From Gymnopilus junonius (Eukaryota > Basidiomycota > Agaricomycetes > Agaricales > Galerinaceae), in NCBI GenBank assembly GCA_015501075.1, contig JADNYJ010000003.1:62001-126000 (forward strand): DNA of 64,000 nt, given 5' to 3'. The notes below the pieces were generated by a model. That model ran no database searches. It saw only the letters and a program-made list of their open reading frames with translations, and had not been told where the DNA came from. A program made the translations under genes and the position numbers. Positions 22,497 through 35,022 of the stretch are shown here, one piece after another (the stretch's first letter is position 1; the number at the start of each line of letters is the position of its first letter).

Positions 22497-25400
22497 TCAC
22501 GAAAAAGGTGCTAAACATATCTCACAAGACTCAGCATCAATCTGGTTTGAAAATGTACATGTAATGCAGGGTTTCTCTGCGTTCGGGGGGTTGGTGGCTA
22601 GTGTCTCCTCGGGCGAACTAGAGTATGGGGAGTCGGTGGAGCCCAGTAGAGTTCCGCCGAATCCAAGGCCTTCTCGCCGTCTTTTTGGCGGACGCTCATC
22701 GGAATCAGAAGTGATCTCCAATATCTCGTCCACCTCTCGAAGGTCAAGAACATCGTTAGCTAGAAACTGAAGAGAAGCCACTGTTCTTGTGTTGTCTTCC
22801 AGCTCTCTCCCTTTGTAGTAGAGGCATTGACAGATCGTTGGAATTGTGAATTCCTCACTCGCCTGCAGAGATTAATGAAAATATAATGGCGGTAAAAATC
22901 TCGACAAACCATAATCTTAATTTCTTTGACAGTTGTAGATTTGGACACTGTTATTCTTCTCCTTTGACCATGTTCCTTAACTTGACGTAGTCGTTTGGAT
23001 TGCCTTGTCGCGTTACTTCGACTGTGGCCTTTGGTAGACTTCAGCGGTGACTGTGAGTTGAAGGGCTTGGACCCTTCAGGAAGACACAGCCGAATAACAA
23101 TATCAGCAGTTTCCCATTCACTCTTCCTGGCCTCGGAGATAAATGCAAGTATAACCAACAAAAGCAAGTCCTGACCTTTTCATACGACAGTCTTCACACA
23201 CAGGAATGGCATGAACATAACCACCTCCATCCTCCTCTGGCCTTCTTGTCAATGCGATCAGAGGTCCACATGAATACCTTCGATAAAAAGTCAAGTGGAG
23301 CCGCTCTGGTTTGTTTGCTCAACTCACATTGATTGCAAGGCGTCCCATTGACTGCTCTCAATTATCGTGATACTTGAATCCAGGTCATTGGAATAATTGG
23401 GATCGAATAGAAGGTGCCCGTGTTCGCAAAGAAACTGCGAGTTATCGATCGTATCAGGCCTTGCTTGGTCGGTCGGGTTGTTCACCCATCGTTTCCAGTT
23501 CTTGATGAAAAGGGAAGGGATGACGGCATGACAGGTGCTCTCCAAAACATCTCCCCACGAATCCAAAGATGTCTGATGGATAAACCTGAGTCGTGCCTGC
23601 ATAATTGGCACCTTAGCAAAAAAAAACATTTGGATCAAAGCTGCTAGATCAAATCACCTTCTCATCTTCTGCACGCTTGCGCGTTTCTTTCTTATCTCCT
23701 TTCTGAATGTGGACCTCTGCTTCACATATCGCGCACGTCTCTGTATCGCTAGGAAGAGGTATCCAAGAAGGGAATAACTTCTGCAGAAATTGCGCAGCCT
23801 GATTATTGTTTAACATAGCCAGAAAGTATAGTTTGACTATAGGAAGGGACTAACCTCTGAAGATATCTTTCGCCGACTGGTTATGTTGAGCGACAAACCT
23901 CCATGTTCACAGTGAATATCGTTATGAAATTCCGGAGAGTCTGGGCCAGGATCATTGTCCGCGAATACATGCATACGAGGTTTAATCAACTTCCAGTCTT
24001 TGGGAAGTCGGGTATCAAAAATGGCATCGCGTAAAGGTTATTCGAACGGACCTTTGCACCACTTCTTCGATACCCAGTAACCTAACTCATCTTGATCAAG
24101 AACAGGCGATATTTCCTCAAAAAACATGGTATGCTTAGGATGTCGGATTGCATATAGTTTTTCTGGTCGTCAAATCATTGAATCCCCAATATTGCAAGGT
24201 GCTCTGCATAGAAATAGAAATACCTTTAAAGATAGTGCACGTGCAAATGACGCAGACGTCAGAGGCTTTAAGCAGTGGTTTGAAGGTACAATTGGTCGTT
24301 TCTTCGATGAGTTTGAAAGTATGCTGTGAGTGTCGATGAGCACGAGTACTTCCTTGGAAGAGAAAACGAACCATATTTATGCATTTCATATCCCGGTATT
24401 TAAAAGGATCCAGCGACCCATGTTCACATACCACATCAGATATAGAGACTGCCGTAGGAAAGGCAGTAGCCGGTAAAGTATCGTCACTCAGGGGAATGTC
24501 GCCCTTCTGCTGGATGGCAGCCTCTATGCATTTATGGGATAGCCAAGCTTCCAATGCTTGCCGACTAACTACGATCGAGTTTTTCTACACACAGTCAGTT
24601 GGTATGGTCGCATCATCGTCACGGTGCAAATGAATTAACGGGCACTGACATGATCCTTAGTCGCCCAGCTCGTGTAGATGTTACGGACCCTGCGTTGCAA
24701 ATCTTTAAATCGGGACTTCATTTCATCTTGCCTGATGAGCAATGCTCGTCGTGAGTAGAGGAGAAATTGAGATTCATGATCTCCCTCACTTTTGTTGAAA
24801 GTCATCACAGGCACTGGCGTGGCCAGCGTTCAACTCGTTTACGAGTTGCATTGCACGGATAGGAGGCTTTGGATAAGAACTAGAACAATCGAAGACTGAC
24901 TCTTGCTCGGTATTATGCTTCCTTGCATATATTAACATGTATGCGTCTTTGGATGCCACCGAACTTTCAACCAAATCAATCATGCATATATACTCGACAA
25001 GATAAAATTTACCTAGACTTATCCGTAGAACTCAATGAAACTGTTACAAACGGCTTTATGTTTTCTCTGAAAGAGGTAAACCAAGTTTCAGTAGGTATCG
25101 GCAAAAGCTGATGAATAGTTACGCCAGATTTTCGTCGTCGGTGTCTTCGATTCTTCTGCGTTTCCTTGCATTAACACGATTCTTGCGAGCTTCTGAGGTG
25201 TGTGACCTATCTAAATCAATTCCTGCACAAACAGAGAAGTAACAATTCGTTACCTTTTCTCGCCGGTGGCTCTTCCGTGGGCCACCGTATCACCTAATGA
25301 TTTGATTGGTGTGACGGTCTCGTCGTTGAATTGAAACCAAGTCTCGTGTCTAAACAAAGTGTGAAGACGAGGCATCGAAAGAAGAAGAAAAAAGGCCTCA

Positions 25401-27131
25401 CTGTGCATCTTTTACCTGCGCTTCGTAATGTCCATGATAGGCACTAGTCCCTTTATGCAGAAGGATACCCCTGAGTTCGTAAAGATAGTTCCCTCTGTCG
25501 ACTGCAGTACGTTCTCGCGCATCTTTTGAGCCTAAGAACTTGCACATATCAAGTGTGAGGGGAAAAGATATAGAATGCTTCGATTTTTTTCGTTCCATGG
25601 AAGAGACATCATAAATGAATCGAAGCAAAGAAAAATGGAGAACTGGTGGAAGTTCTCGAAGTTCAGTATAGCGAGTGGCATCTTGAAGGGTTTCACAATG
25701 GGAACAAAAATATCTGAGATAGCAGAAATAAATGAAATAACTGTACATCGGGAATCTGAATACGCACTTATTGTCCCCAGATAGCGTCTCTGGAAGTAAC
25801 GATGCGGCGAGGCGATCTTCCAGCGTCGAGTTGCTCTTAGTAGATATTCGTAAAACGGCGTTAAAAAATAGGGACAGGAAATATCAGCACCTCGATATTG
25901 ATTTCAATTTCAAGAAAATCAGACACCCTTTCGGAAGGATTCTTGCATGCATGGCAGATTGTTCCATATACCAGACTACCTTGAAACTTGAATTATTTTA
26001 AATACAATTCTAGATATCTTGCGAGGCAGAACCTACTTGCTTGGTGATTAGTGATTTGACATCCAGCGATGGCTGTTTCTTGAATTCAGCATTAAGGTGG
26101 GACATAAAAAGCTTCGAAAATCTAGGAAACAGGTTTAACACGCCACCTCAACAGTAGTTTTTCTTACTCTTGGGCATCTTGTTGTTCCGTAGCCCGCAGC
26201 TGCAGACTCTCAACTAATCGTGTTGGATCGTAGAAAGACCTGTTCCCTTCTTGAAGAGCTGCAAAGGTGACTTGCAACTGAAATATAGGAGAATTCTGGA
26301 AGCAAGAATGGATCGTCGAGTCCCAAGCGTCGCGATATTCGTTCATTGTCATACCTTATACCTGTCTTCAGATACACCATCTGGAGGTTCGCAACTGAAT
26401 ACACCAGACCGAAAAGCTAAGTTTCGGTACCAGACCTGGCCAACAACGATGGACCTAAGCAGAGAGAGGAAAATAGACGTCAGGAAACTTACTTGAAGTG
26501 AAGCATTGGCGTAACACGTTGCCCCAAGATTCTAACGCAAGTTTACTTTCAAGACGTATTCGCATTTTGACCAATGTAGCTTACCTTTAAACCTACTGGT
26601 AAGCTGGCTTTCCGAGAATTCCTGGTAGGGCCTCTCCCTACTTTTGCCAGCTCAGCAAACTTTTCTGACGCCGAGTCTTCAAAGCGTTAGCACAGAGTAC
26701 GGACCACAGAGATTATTATGCCAAACCTTCATCTTCCCACATATCTTGACCCAAGTAATTGAGACAATATGGATTCGATTTGCAATCCTTCTTAGAACAA
26801 GAAGGTCTCTCATCATCGTCCGAAATTACTATGATGTCCTCCATCAATTCTCCACTGGCGCCTGAGAATGGCGTCTGTGACTTCCTTGGGCTTGCACCGG
26901 CTTCACACCGTAAATATTTGTTGGAACAGATAGAAATATTATTTCTTTTTGAGAGATTGCAAGCTGCCAGTCGATGCTCCGGAGTAATTTGCTCAACTTT
27001 TGAACCTCAGTGCCAACCCAACCCCAGGGTGAGGAAGAAGAGACATTCGGAAGTGCATCATGCTTAAGGTTTTTGCCAGGTTGAAGTCCTTTAGGTGGTG
27101 AAGACGCGTTTCTTTTGCGTCTAGGAGGCAT
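22497..27131 (-). CDS. USP48: USP48-like ubiquitin carboxyl-terminal hydrolase
   Basis: A long multi-exon gene. The N-terminus (27131, MPPRRKRNASSPPKG) is basic. The Cys box reads NLGATCYANASLQ (about 26,485-26,525), followed by FAALQEGNRSFYDPTRLVES and LRATEQQDAQE. The His box is KGTSAYHGHYEAQVKD near 25,410, after the Cys pair SHCETLQDATRYTEL. Between about 23,300 and 25,000 lies a long region like the DUSP-containing middle of USP48. A ubiquitin-like segment near the end (RRRITVSKSTTVKEIKIMV, LYYKGRELEDNTRTVASLQF) and a final RanBP2-type finger (CITCTFSNQIDAESCEIC) complete it. USP48 is a nuclear deubiquitinase. The catalytic Cys and His are present. The exon map between 23,600 and 25,300 is not resolved; the terminal finger is an addition to the mammalian layout as I recall it. 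Confidence 0.85.
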
Positions 27132-27326
27132 AGAGTTCGTGGTCAGTAGTGGAAGGAGGAGTCTAAGAATGACAATGAAAGACGAGCAATGCCGTGACCT
27201 TTGGGCCCGATCAGGAACCTGTTACGTAGCCGGGTGATCGCTTCCGTTCTCCAACACACTCTAGTCTCTGTCGCACTTGAATTTGTTTATTTAAGTAACA
27301 CTCATCTTGCCATTCACCTTGTCAAA

Positions 27327-29812
27327 ATGGATGAACCAGTCGATACACATCCAGGGTGGAGAAGAGTCGTTTTGAAGTTCAAAGGATTCCTCCGACCCTC
27401 CGGAAACATACACGAAAAGCGAATACGCAGGAGAATGGCATCCGTGGACCTGCTGAATCGCAGGCTGCCGTTCATGAAGTGTGTTGTGAAACTCCTTTCA
27501 AGTGCTCACATCCCAACTTCTGTAATAGAATAGCGTTGTTTTTTGTGGGGTACCTTTGGATGGCAATAATACCCCTACCCGACCTAAGCAGAAATACCTA
27601 CATCGATGAAAACGCGCTCCAACCTGCCCAGGTATGATGGCCTGGAATCTCTCATTAACATTCTATTACAATCGAACTACAAGGTCAACACGGAGTGGAG
27701 CTGGGCGGATGTACACGTCGCTGACCAATACCTGGCACAACTGGAGCAAATTCGGGACGCAAACTACTCTAGTGAGCAGTGAGGATCTTATTGGTTTCTG
27801 AAGCTTGGATGACACTGAAGCGCCTTCCTAGGAAAGCCTATTGGTTGAGCGAAGAATTCGGTAAACACGGACTATCGTCGTCCACTCAGTCTTATTCTTT
27901 CTCAACTAGTATATCCGTATGTATTTTCTATCCTGCTGTTGCTCTTTGTCTGACGAACTTCAGACTCTAAATGGGACGAATTCGTATGCCATTATTTCGG
28001 CTCCACGACACTCTGGAACGGAGGCTATCGTCATTAGCGCCTCATGGATCAGTAGAACTGGTGATGGAGACGGCACCTTAAATTTGCGTGGAATATCTAC
28101 TATACTGGCACTGGCTGGATTCTTAAAACGTGCGTATGTCTACATGCGGCCCTCTCCTTTTCCTTGCTCAATCCGTACTACAAGGCTACTCTTATTGGGG
28201 CAAGGATATCATTCTGGTTGTGAGCGATGGGTACCTCCAGGGAATGCAGGCATGGCTTGGTTCATACCATGGTGTTTCGCAGCCTGGTAAATCCGGCTTT
28301 CTAAACCAAGACAATGTTATCAATCTGTTTCTGCACAGGACTTACTGCTGAGCCTCTGAAACTGAGTTCCGGTGTAATCTGGACCGCCCTGAATATCGAC
28401 TATCCTGGACATTCTTTCTCTCATCTCGGAGTATTTTTTGGTCGGTCTCTTGAACTGTTATTCAAAGATTAAACGTTCATGTACATGTAGAGGGTCTCAA
28501 TGGACGTCTACCCAATCAAGATCTCATCAATTCACTCGACCGAATTTCTAGATATACTGCAGGCGTTCCCATGGTTCTGTATGATCACCTTGACCCAAGA
28601 GAAAACATATCCGCAGACCAGGCTCCTTCGTGGATGCCTCAATCTTTATACGGTATCCCTGAAATCAAAGCATTCCTCTTTCATGCCAGAAACACCATCA
28701 GACATCTGGGTTATCAGGTCAATGGCCGAGGAAGTGGTGTTCATGGGCTTTTCCATCAGTAGGTGTCGAACTTTGAGTAAAGATGAAACTTATACAGTTC
28801 CTCAGGTTCAGAATAGATGCTGTTACTCTGTTTGCTGTACCTGCCACGGGTCCACATGGATTCCACGCCATAGGAAAGTGAGTAAAGTCAGTACAGAGCA
28901 GATGACGAAGCTGATGTACTTCGCAGAACAATTGAGTCGACCCTCCGGACCATGAATAATTTGTTGGAACGATTGCATGCATCATTCTTTTTCTATATCC
29001 TCACTGGCCCACAACATTTCTTAAAAATTGGCCTTTATCTACCCAGTGCTATTTTGATTAGCGTGGCAATCATGTTTCATGGCTTGAGTACATGGGTTGA
29101 CGCGTCCTGGGTTCAGGAGACCGGGCAAAAGTCGAATAAGGCATTCCTAGAAAACCATCTGCCGCTCGATCAGGGAACAAAGTGGACTCGCCGTCAACGA
29201 CCTGTTATCGGTGCATTGTGCATCATGGCGGCAACTCACCTATATGGGTTCTTTCTATTCAACCTCTTATCGAGTTCATTGTTTAGCAGCAATTACAAAG
29301 TATACTTCTATCGATTTTATGAAAGAATTGTTCTGACAACCTTTATCCAGTCCCTCTCCCCTCTAGTCTTTTTCATATTCTCATTTATTCCGTTGGCCGC
29401 CCTATGGATACCTCGGACTACTCGAGCAGATAGTGCACCAATTGCCTCCATTCTGAAAGCATGCAATCTTTGCTTTACTTCCACTATCATATCGGTGACC
29501 ACTGTGATTAATTTTGCTCTTGCTGCCTCTCTAGCTGCGCTCCTCGGTATTCCTCTCACCGTTTCATCTTCCTCTTCGTCCCTGCCCTTGAAGCTACTCA
29601 AATATGCATGTTATGCATTCCTCAGCCTTGGATGGCTTCTTCTCGCGCAGGGTGAGATGATGAAATCTTTCTGGTATTGGGAGATTTTACAAGTCTGGTT
29701 TGCTCCCTTTGTGTGTATTGTATATGTACCATTAGTAGTACAGGCCGGCATTACATGTCTTTTATATACCCAAAATTGTGTTCCTTCCGTTGGTATACAA
29801 ATATACCAATAG
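27327..29812 (+). CDS. GAA1: GPI transamidase component GAA1 (GPAA1)
   Basis: The start at 27327 (MDEPVDTHPGWRRVV) precedes the family N-terminus RRRMASVDLLNRRLPFMK. Across an intron the first transmembrane segment follows (FFVGYLWMAIIPLPDL). The lumenal M28-like part reads SRNTYIDENALQPAQV, NTEWSWADVHVADQYLAQLE, EEFGKHGLSSSTQSYSF, NSYAIISAPRHSGTEAIVIS and GKDIILVVSDGYLQGMQAWL. Several membrane helices lie in the last exon (28952-29812), such as SALILISVAIMF-like and FFIFSFIPLAALWI stretches. GAA1 is part of the ER complex that replaces C-terminal signal peptides with GPI anchors. An internal ATG at 27435 is the alternative start. Codons for LSEEFGKHGL are joined through an intron ending ttcctag at 27832. 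Confidence 0.93.
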
Positions 29813-29903
29813 ATGGAAGCCATACAATAGGTAATTATACAACATTATAATAATACAAATTGATCGTGCAAGCATGTACTCCCGTTCTGATGCAAATAAA
29901 GGG

Positions 29904-31592
29904 TTAGCCAATGTCCATCTCCGATTCATCGCCAAATAGGTCATTTTCGCCTTCGCCCTCCCCGTCATGTCCCATATTATCTTGATCAGTATCAACAGTT
30001 TCCATCGTAATGCCCTCCTTTTTCATCCTTTGCCTCTCTTTCAATTCATCGCGTTGAGCCGTCTTCATCTCTAGATCAGCAGTCAACTTCTTTAATGCAT
30101 CTTCGAAGCGTTTCTGGTGTTTAATCATTAGGAGTGAATAGAGAAGACACCATGAAAGGAAGACGTACTCGGATAAGAGGATTGGCCGAGCTTGCAATCT
30201 CGTTGCGTTTCTTCGCCACCGCAGCTTCTAAGTCTCTGATTTCTTCTATCAAGAGCTTCCTCGCTTGAGTCTCCTCGTCGTCTTCATCATCACTATCTTC
30301 TTCTTCACTCTCATCCTCATCTTCGTCCTCGTCATCGCCGTCACCTTCCTCGTCTTCCTCATTTTCAAGGGCGAGATCCAATTCGGCAGCCAGCTCCTCG
30401 TCAATATCACCCTCCATATCTTCCTCATTTTCAAGATCTTCCTCCTCTTCATCCCCTTCGCCAAGATCGCCAGGGGTTTGTCCTTCGCCAAGATCAGACA
30501 CGGCTGGTGTTGGCGCATCAAGGGGTAGGTCTTGTTCAATCAATTCTGAGTCTGATAGGTCTGGATTGACGTTTTCAAGGACCTCTGAAACCCGGAAAAT
30601 TAAAAAATTGATACAACCCGAAATATATGAAGGGAACACCTGACATACCATATTTTGACTCCGTGGCAAGCGAGTCTTCATCCAACAATCGTTCTACTTC
30701 CTGCTCCACGCTTTCTATGGTCTGAGGATGATTAAATATGTGTATATGATCGTAGAATTATAGCTTACTCGTCTGTTGACACGCTTTCGGAAGCGGCGTT
30801 TGCGTACGTGATGCAAAGGAGGTGTGATCCCGTGTGGCCAGATAAATTCTTCAATATTGAAGCTCTTGTCCTTCATAAGCTGTTCTTCATTTGGAATCTT
30901 TTTATCCACAACAAGCATCTGAAGAACTTGTTTAGTAGACAAAGCATTTAGGGAAGGAAATGGTTGAACCTGACATATGTCTGCGACCTTAAACATCTGC
31001 TTGCCGTCTAATGTCTTCTGAGACTCGATGACACATGGAAGGTCGACAAGTTTGGCAGAGTATAAGTTATTCCCGATGTGAAAAACGGCGCGACGGGAAT
31101 CTGAGATAGAGCTCAGTCGTAGAGAAAGGTAGATAGTACGTCGCACGTACCTTTGAATTTGAACCATACGTCGTTGCCTACTTCGCGAGATGCTATGGCC
31201 TTCCGCAATTTCTCGCAATCTTCGCCTGGAGGCATGCGCAATATAAACTGTTCTTCGAATGCTAGGTCTTCATCGTCCGAATCGAGTTCCCTGTCATACT
31301 GTCCCAAGAATGACATCCCAGGCGCCTGAGAAGCGGCCTTTTCTCCCAATTTGAGCTTTAGTTTAGGTTGCACTTTCGATTTGGTCGAGGAGCGCGTAGC
31401 GCGTTCTGTGTTTTCCACCGATGCATTGCTGCCACTACGCAGTCGCGAAGTGGCACCAATGTTGTGTTCCGCGACTGTCTTGGGTCGCGAGGCATAGAAG
31501 GAGCGAGAATCGACTGAACCGGTGTTGAAGATCGATGGACCAGCCTCGTTTTCAATGTCATCAACTACAATAAGGTCGTCGTTCTCGTTCAT
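29904..31592 (-). CDS. TAF7: Transcription initiation factor TFIID subunit 7 (TAF7)
   Basis: The ATG at 31590-31592 begins MNENDDLIVVDD. A Ser/Thr-rich stretch and basic patch (RSSTKSKVQPKLKLKL) precede the TAF7 core: EEQFILRMPPGEDCEKLRKA, NDVWFKFK, SRRAVFHIGNNLYSAKLVDL, PCVIESQKTLDGKQMFKVAD, then IPNEEQLMKDKSFNIEEFIW and PHGITPPLHHVRKRRFRKR. The C-terminal half is very acidic (DLGEGDEEEEDLENEEDMEG) and then coiled-coil (LIEEIRDLEAAVAKKRNEI, DLEMKTAQRDELKERQRM), ending SEMDIG. TAF7 binds TAF1 in TFIID and restrains its activity at RNA polymerase II promoters. It lies 90 bases from the convergent GAA1 gene and 82 bases downstream of SAM37. Confidence 0.95.
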
Positions 31593-31674
31593 GTCAAGAG
31601 CCAAAAGGATTGAAGGGAGATTGTGAATATAAAGTATCTAAGTTGAGGCAAGTGATTAAGTATTTTTACGTAAG

Positions 31675-32977
31675 CTATACTTCCTCTTCCACTACCTCGT
31701 CTTCTACGAGCACAAACTTTATCTGTGTATTTCTTCCGACCACGAAGAGGTACGCAGCTAGGGAGCCTAGAGCAAGCCCAATAAAGCCCCAAGTCATTCT
31801 GTCATAGTAAACATCTTCTTTACCCACCGGTTTCCGGACGCTTTGGCGTTTCGGCCAAGAGGGGATGAGTGACCAGAGGGAGGGAGGTTTCGGCGTGGCG
31901 ACGGGTGTGGCTTTTACGCTTTGGAAGGCTAAGTCGTATATCCGTTGGGAATGAGATGCCAATGAGGGATATGAAGTGGTGATCAAATCTTTCAGAAGTG
32001 GGTCGGGTAATGGCGGGTTCAACAGAAGCGATATATGAGCAGCAATTAGAATATCGAGAGATGACAACCTGCATCGACTTTTTAGAAATTTCATGGCCTT
32101 ATTCATACACAACTCACTTCTCGTGAAAAATATATGTCTTATCACCCAGTAACTCCTTGTATATTTCAAGATCAGCTCGAGCCTTCTCAAGAACCTGTCA
32201 ACAGACGCGAGAGACTCAGTCTGCGGGAATAATTTCTGACTTGGCATCGTACCTTCTCTTTTTCAAAGGCCCGCGACATTGCAGGATGCTTCCCAAGGTC
32301 TTCCTTTTTTGCCTGGAATTTCTCTCTCAAGGATGCTTTCTCCATGGATTTTTCTTCCACATGATCCCGCCAGAGACCAGCAGAAAGTAGTCTGGGATAG
32401 TACATATTTCGGATCCTTTGAGGGACATAATATTTTTGAGGAACTGGCAACATGGATGCCAGCGTAGGATGAATCAATTTTGTCCAGTTTTCATGATTCA
32501 CGTAAAGGTTATGATACTGTTTTGTACCCCTGAACTTACGAACTGTACTGGAGGGTGAGGGTGCACTTACCACCAAGTCTGCTAAATGCGATTCAACGTG
32601 CGCAAACCAGGCATTCCTCTGTGACTTCTCTGAAGCGCTAAGATGGCTATCGAGGTCTGAGTTTACGTATGATGCGTGGTGAAGCCCTGAAACGTATCTG
32701 ACGATGGCCGAGAAAGAGTTTACGACTTGTTGTTCATGTACTAGGAACGGAAGCTGTCCTGACCAACAGGCTTTAACATTGCCCTAGATATGAGAAGTAT
32801 ACACGTACCAGTTGGTGAGGAATCCGGGTCTGAACATGCCTTCAGGCTAAACTGTCCGGGAATCGCAAGTTGGAGGTAAAGCAGGGCTGCAGTGCATATT
32901 GGATCGAAAGAAGGCAGGTCCCACTGACCCGGGTATATGTGCAAAACAATGACAGGAGTTGGCAACGTGTAGTCCAT
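31675..32977 (-). CDS. SAM37: SAM37/metaxin-like subunit of the mitochondrial sorting and assembly machinery
   Basis: The start MDYTLPTPVIVLHIYPGQWD with LPSFDPICTAALLYLQLAIP matches the thioredoxin-like N-terminal module of Tom37/metaxin. After two introns comes NHENWTKLIHPTLASMLPVP, QKYYVPQRIRNMY, and then a GST-C-like helical region ending LDILIAAHISLLLNPPLPDP. A single C-terminal membrane helix (MTWGFIGLALGSLAAYLFVV) precedes the acidic tail VEDEVVEEEV. SAM37 cooperates with Sam50 and Sam35 to insert beta-barrel proteins into the outer mitochondrial membrane; the tail anchor fits that location. Total length is near 370 residues depending on introns. Confidence 0.88.
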
Positions 32978-33340
32978 TTGTTCTGAGAAACAAGAGACGC
33001 GTGAAGTTCGTGATCAAGTTGGGCCCAGGAGTCAGAAGGCGCCTATTTAAATTCTCACATCCGCATTTGGGGAACAACGAAAACCAGTCTTACTACTTAC
33101 AACCATGTTTAATTACTATTATTCCTGATAACTAGTATGAAGCTAGCGACAACACAGCGCACACACAGACAACGACAACGACAACACAACAACAATTTAC
33201 ATACAAAACGAAGGCAGAGAACAGAGGTTCGGAGGATAATTCGATAGCATGGAAATAGAAACTAGAGTAGAGAATGAAAAAGAATAAGTTAGATAGCATG
33301 CAGAATCCTAGGATATGGTCCAGGAGATAGAATTGAGAGG
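32978..33340. other. Intergenic with (ACA/GAC)n-rich tract
   Basis: Between SAM37 and the DUF7918 gene. It contains a simple-sequence tract of aca/gac units at about 33,155-33,200. No gene seen. Confidence 0.4.
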
Positions 33341-34596
33341 TTATTGGAAACCTTGACTGCTTCCAGATAGGTCGGGGCTTTCAGATGTTACGGAAGAATC
33401 GGCATCCAGGGTAATATTTGTGAGAGGTGCTCCAAAATATGGCTTTGTTACGGGTAGAAAGAATTGACTTTCGCCAAGGCTGGTAATCGTGGGTTCCGAC
33501 GCTGTGGCTGCCCAGCTTGCTATTCGTCGGTTTTCAGCAGAGGGCCGTCGAACACCAGTTGGGAACTGCATGAAATGCTTAGAAAACATAGGGGCAGACC
33601 CAATAAGAAAGCCATACCGCTTGAGTTGAAGAAGATAACCTAGGTCTCTTTGCTGGTCGCTCGGCAGAAGATGCGGATTCTTGATGAATATGGGGAGGAA
33701 GGCTTGCAACTCGGCGTACAGCTTGTCGAGTCGCGCGAGTCGCGGGTCGAGGTTTAGGTATCTCCTCTCCAACAGCTATGCCTTGTGCCTCCAGAAACTC
33801 TAGAGCAGCGTTGTAGCCTTTTGCAGAATGCAAACCAAAGTAGTCTTACCTGGCGAACGATATCGAAAAACAAAGGAAACGTATGTGCTTGGTTTACTTG
33901 CTCCAGGAATGGTGACATCCTCTTCATATGGTAGCACTTCCCATGTACTAGGATGCTGTGATTCAGCCCTGATTTCTTCTCCAAAACTAGTATCGTATAA
34001 CATTAGATATAAGAAGGGAATCCAAGTATAGAGCTTACCCTATACACAGGTCCCCGACCTTCCGTTTACCAAGAACAGAGGGAATAACTTGTATAGGGTT
34101 TGCTGGGCGAGCATCAAGCCGCCTGATTCGTTTGATTTTGAGCGTAATCATTCCGGCATCCTTTCCGGCGCGACGCGTCGGTGAATCCATCGCTATTGAG
34201 CAGTTCAGAACAAATCTCTATCCATAAAATTATAACTTACTGTCATTTGGCACTTTCTGAAATGTGAAGGGGCGTTCTGTAAGGTGCGATGCTCTGATGC
34301 CACCTCTGGATGCCACACCATCTCCAAAGAGAAATCTCCCTGGCACTACTAATCCATCAAGGGCGATGAATGCGCACGAATCCACCTTTCCTCCATGGTC
34401 CTGCCAATACACTGTGAAAGTCTGATATAAAGGTTCAGAGTAGATCTGCCAAAGAGTTGGGACGACGAACCTGACCCTCCTTCCCAGGGATCCAACACGA
34501 CACGCGGTGTGCCTCCTCATCTACAGCTACGAGATATTCAGGAAGGGCCTTGCCATTAGACATGACCCAAGCTGAGAAGCCGCGATGTTTGAGCAT
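33341..34596 (-). CDS. DUF7918 family protein (basidiomycete-specific, function unknown)
   Basis: The start MLKHRGFSAWV at 34596 is the usual DUF7918 beginning; an in-frame ATG at 34662 adds 22 residues. Family-typical stretches are PEYLVAVDEEAHRVSCWIPG, FTVYWQDHGGKVDSCAFIAL, DGLVVPGRFLFGDG and RPFTFQKVPND, then an Arg/Lys segment (ITLKIKRIRRLDARPA). A later exon has EVLPYEEDVTIPGASKPSTY with VSFVFRYRSP. The C-terminal part is a Pro/Arg-rich linker (KPRPATRATRQAVRR) and a helical end running to SSQGF. DUF7918 proteins are common in mushroom genomes, often as expanded families; I know no experimentally proven function. Five or more introns. Confidence 0.8.
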
Positions 34597-35022
34597 GTTG
34601 TCTATCGAACGAAACTGGCAAAGATGGGAGTATTTCTGGGAACGAGAGCTAGAGCCCTCCAAGCTTTCTTCAAGCGCGCCTAGTGGAACGAAAAAGAGCG
34701 TATTGGAATGAAAGAAGCTGAAGTAAAGAAAAGTACCACTTTATAGCCAGTGGCACAATGAGAAAAGTGGCAATCTCGGCTAACTGTGTGGTATAGGAAA
34801 AAAAAGGTGTGGAGGGTTCATGTTCTATCTCCAAATGCGGATATCATTTCGAACGCGTTAGTCACGTGGTGCATTCCCTTTTCGTTCGCGTCCGAAACCT
34901 GTAGCAACTTGTTTATGCGACGAATACTCTTGCTTCTTCGCTCAACACCCCTTATTCGCGCGTCTTTTCATCCTTCCACTTGCTTCAGTCCCAGCGCACG
35001 CAACTCTTGCTTAGTTTCTGTT

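Noticed and set aside
30265..30528. Plus-strand hydrophobic ORF resembling a membrane protein
   Set aside because: It is the antisense shadow of the acidic Glu/Asp run of TAF7; such runs always give Phe/Leu/Ile-rich complements.
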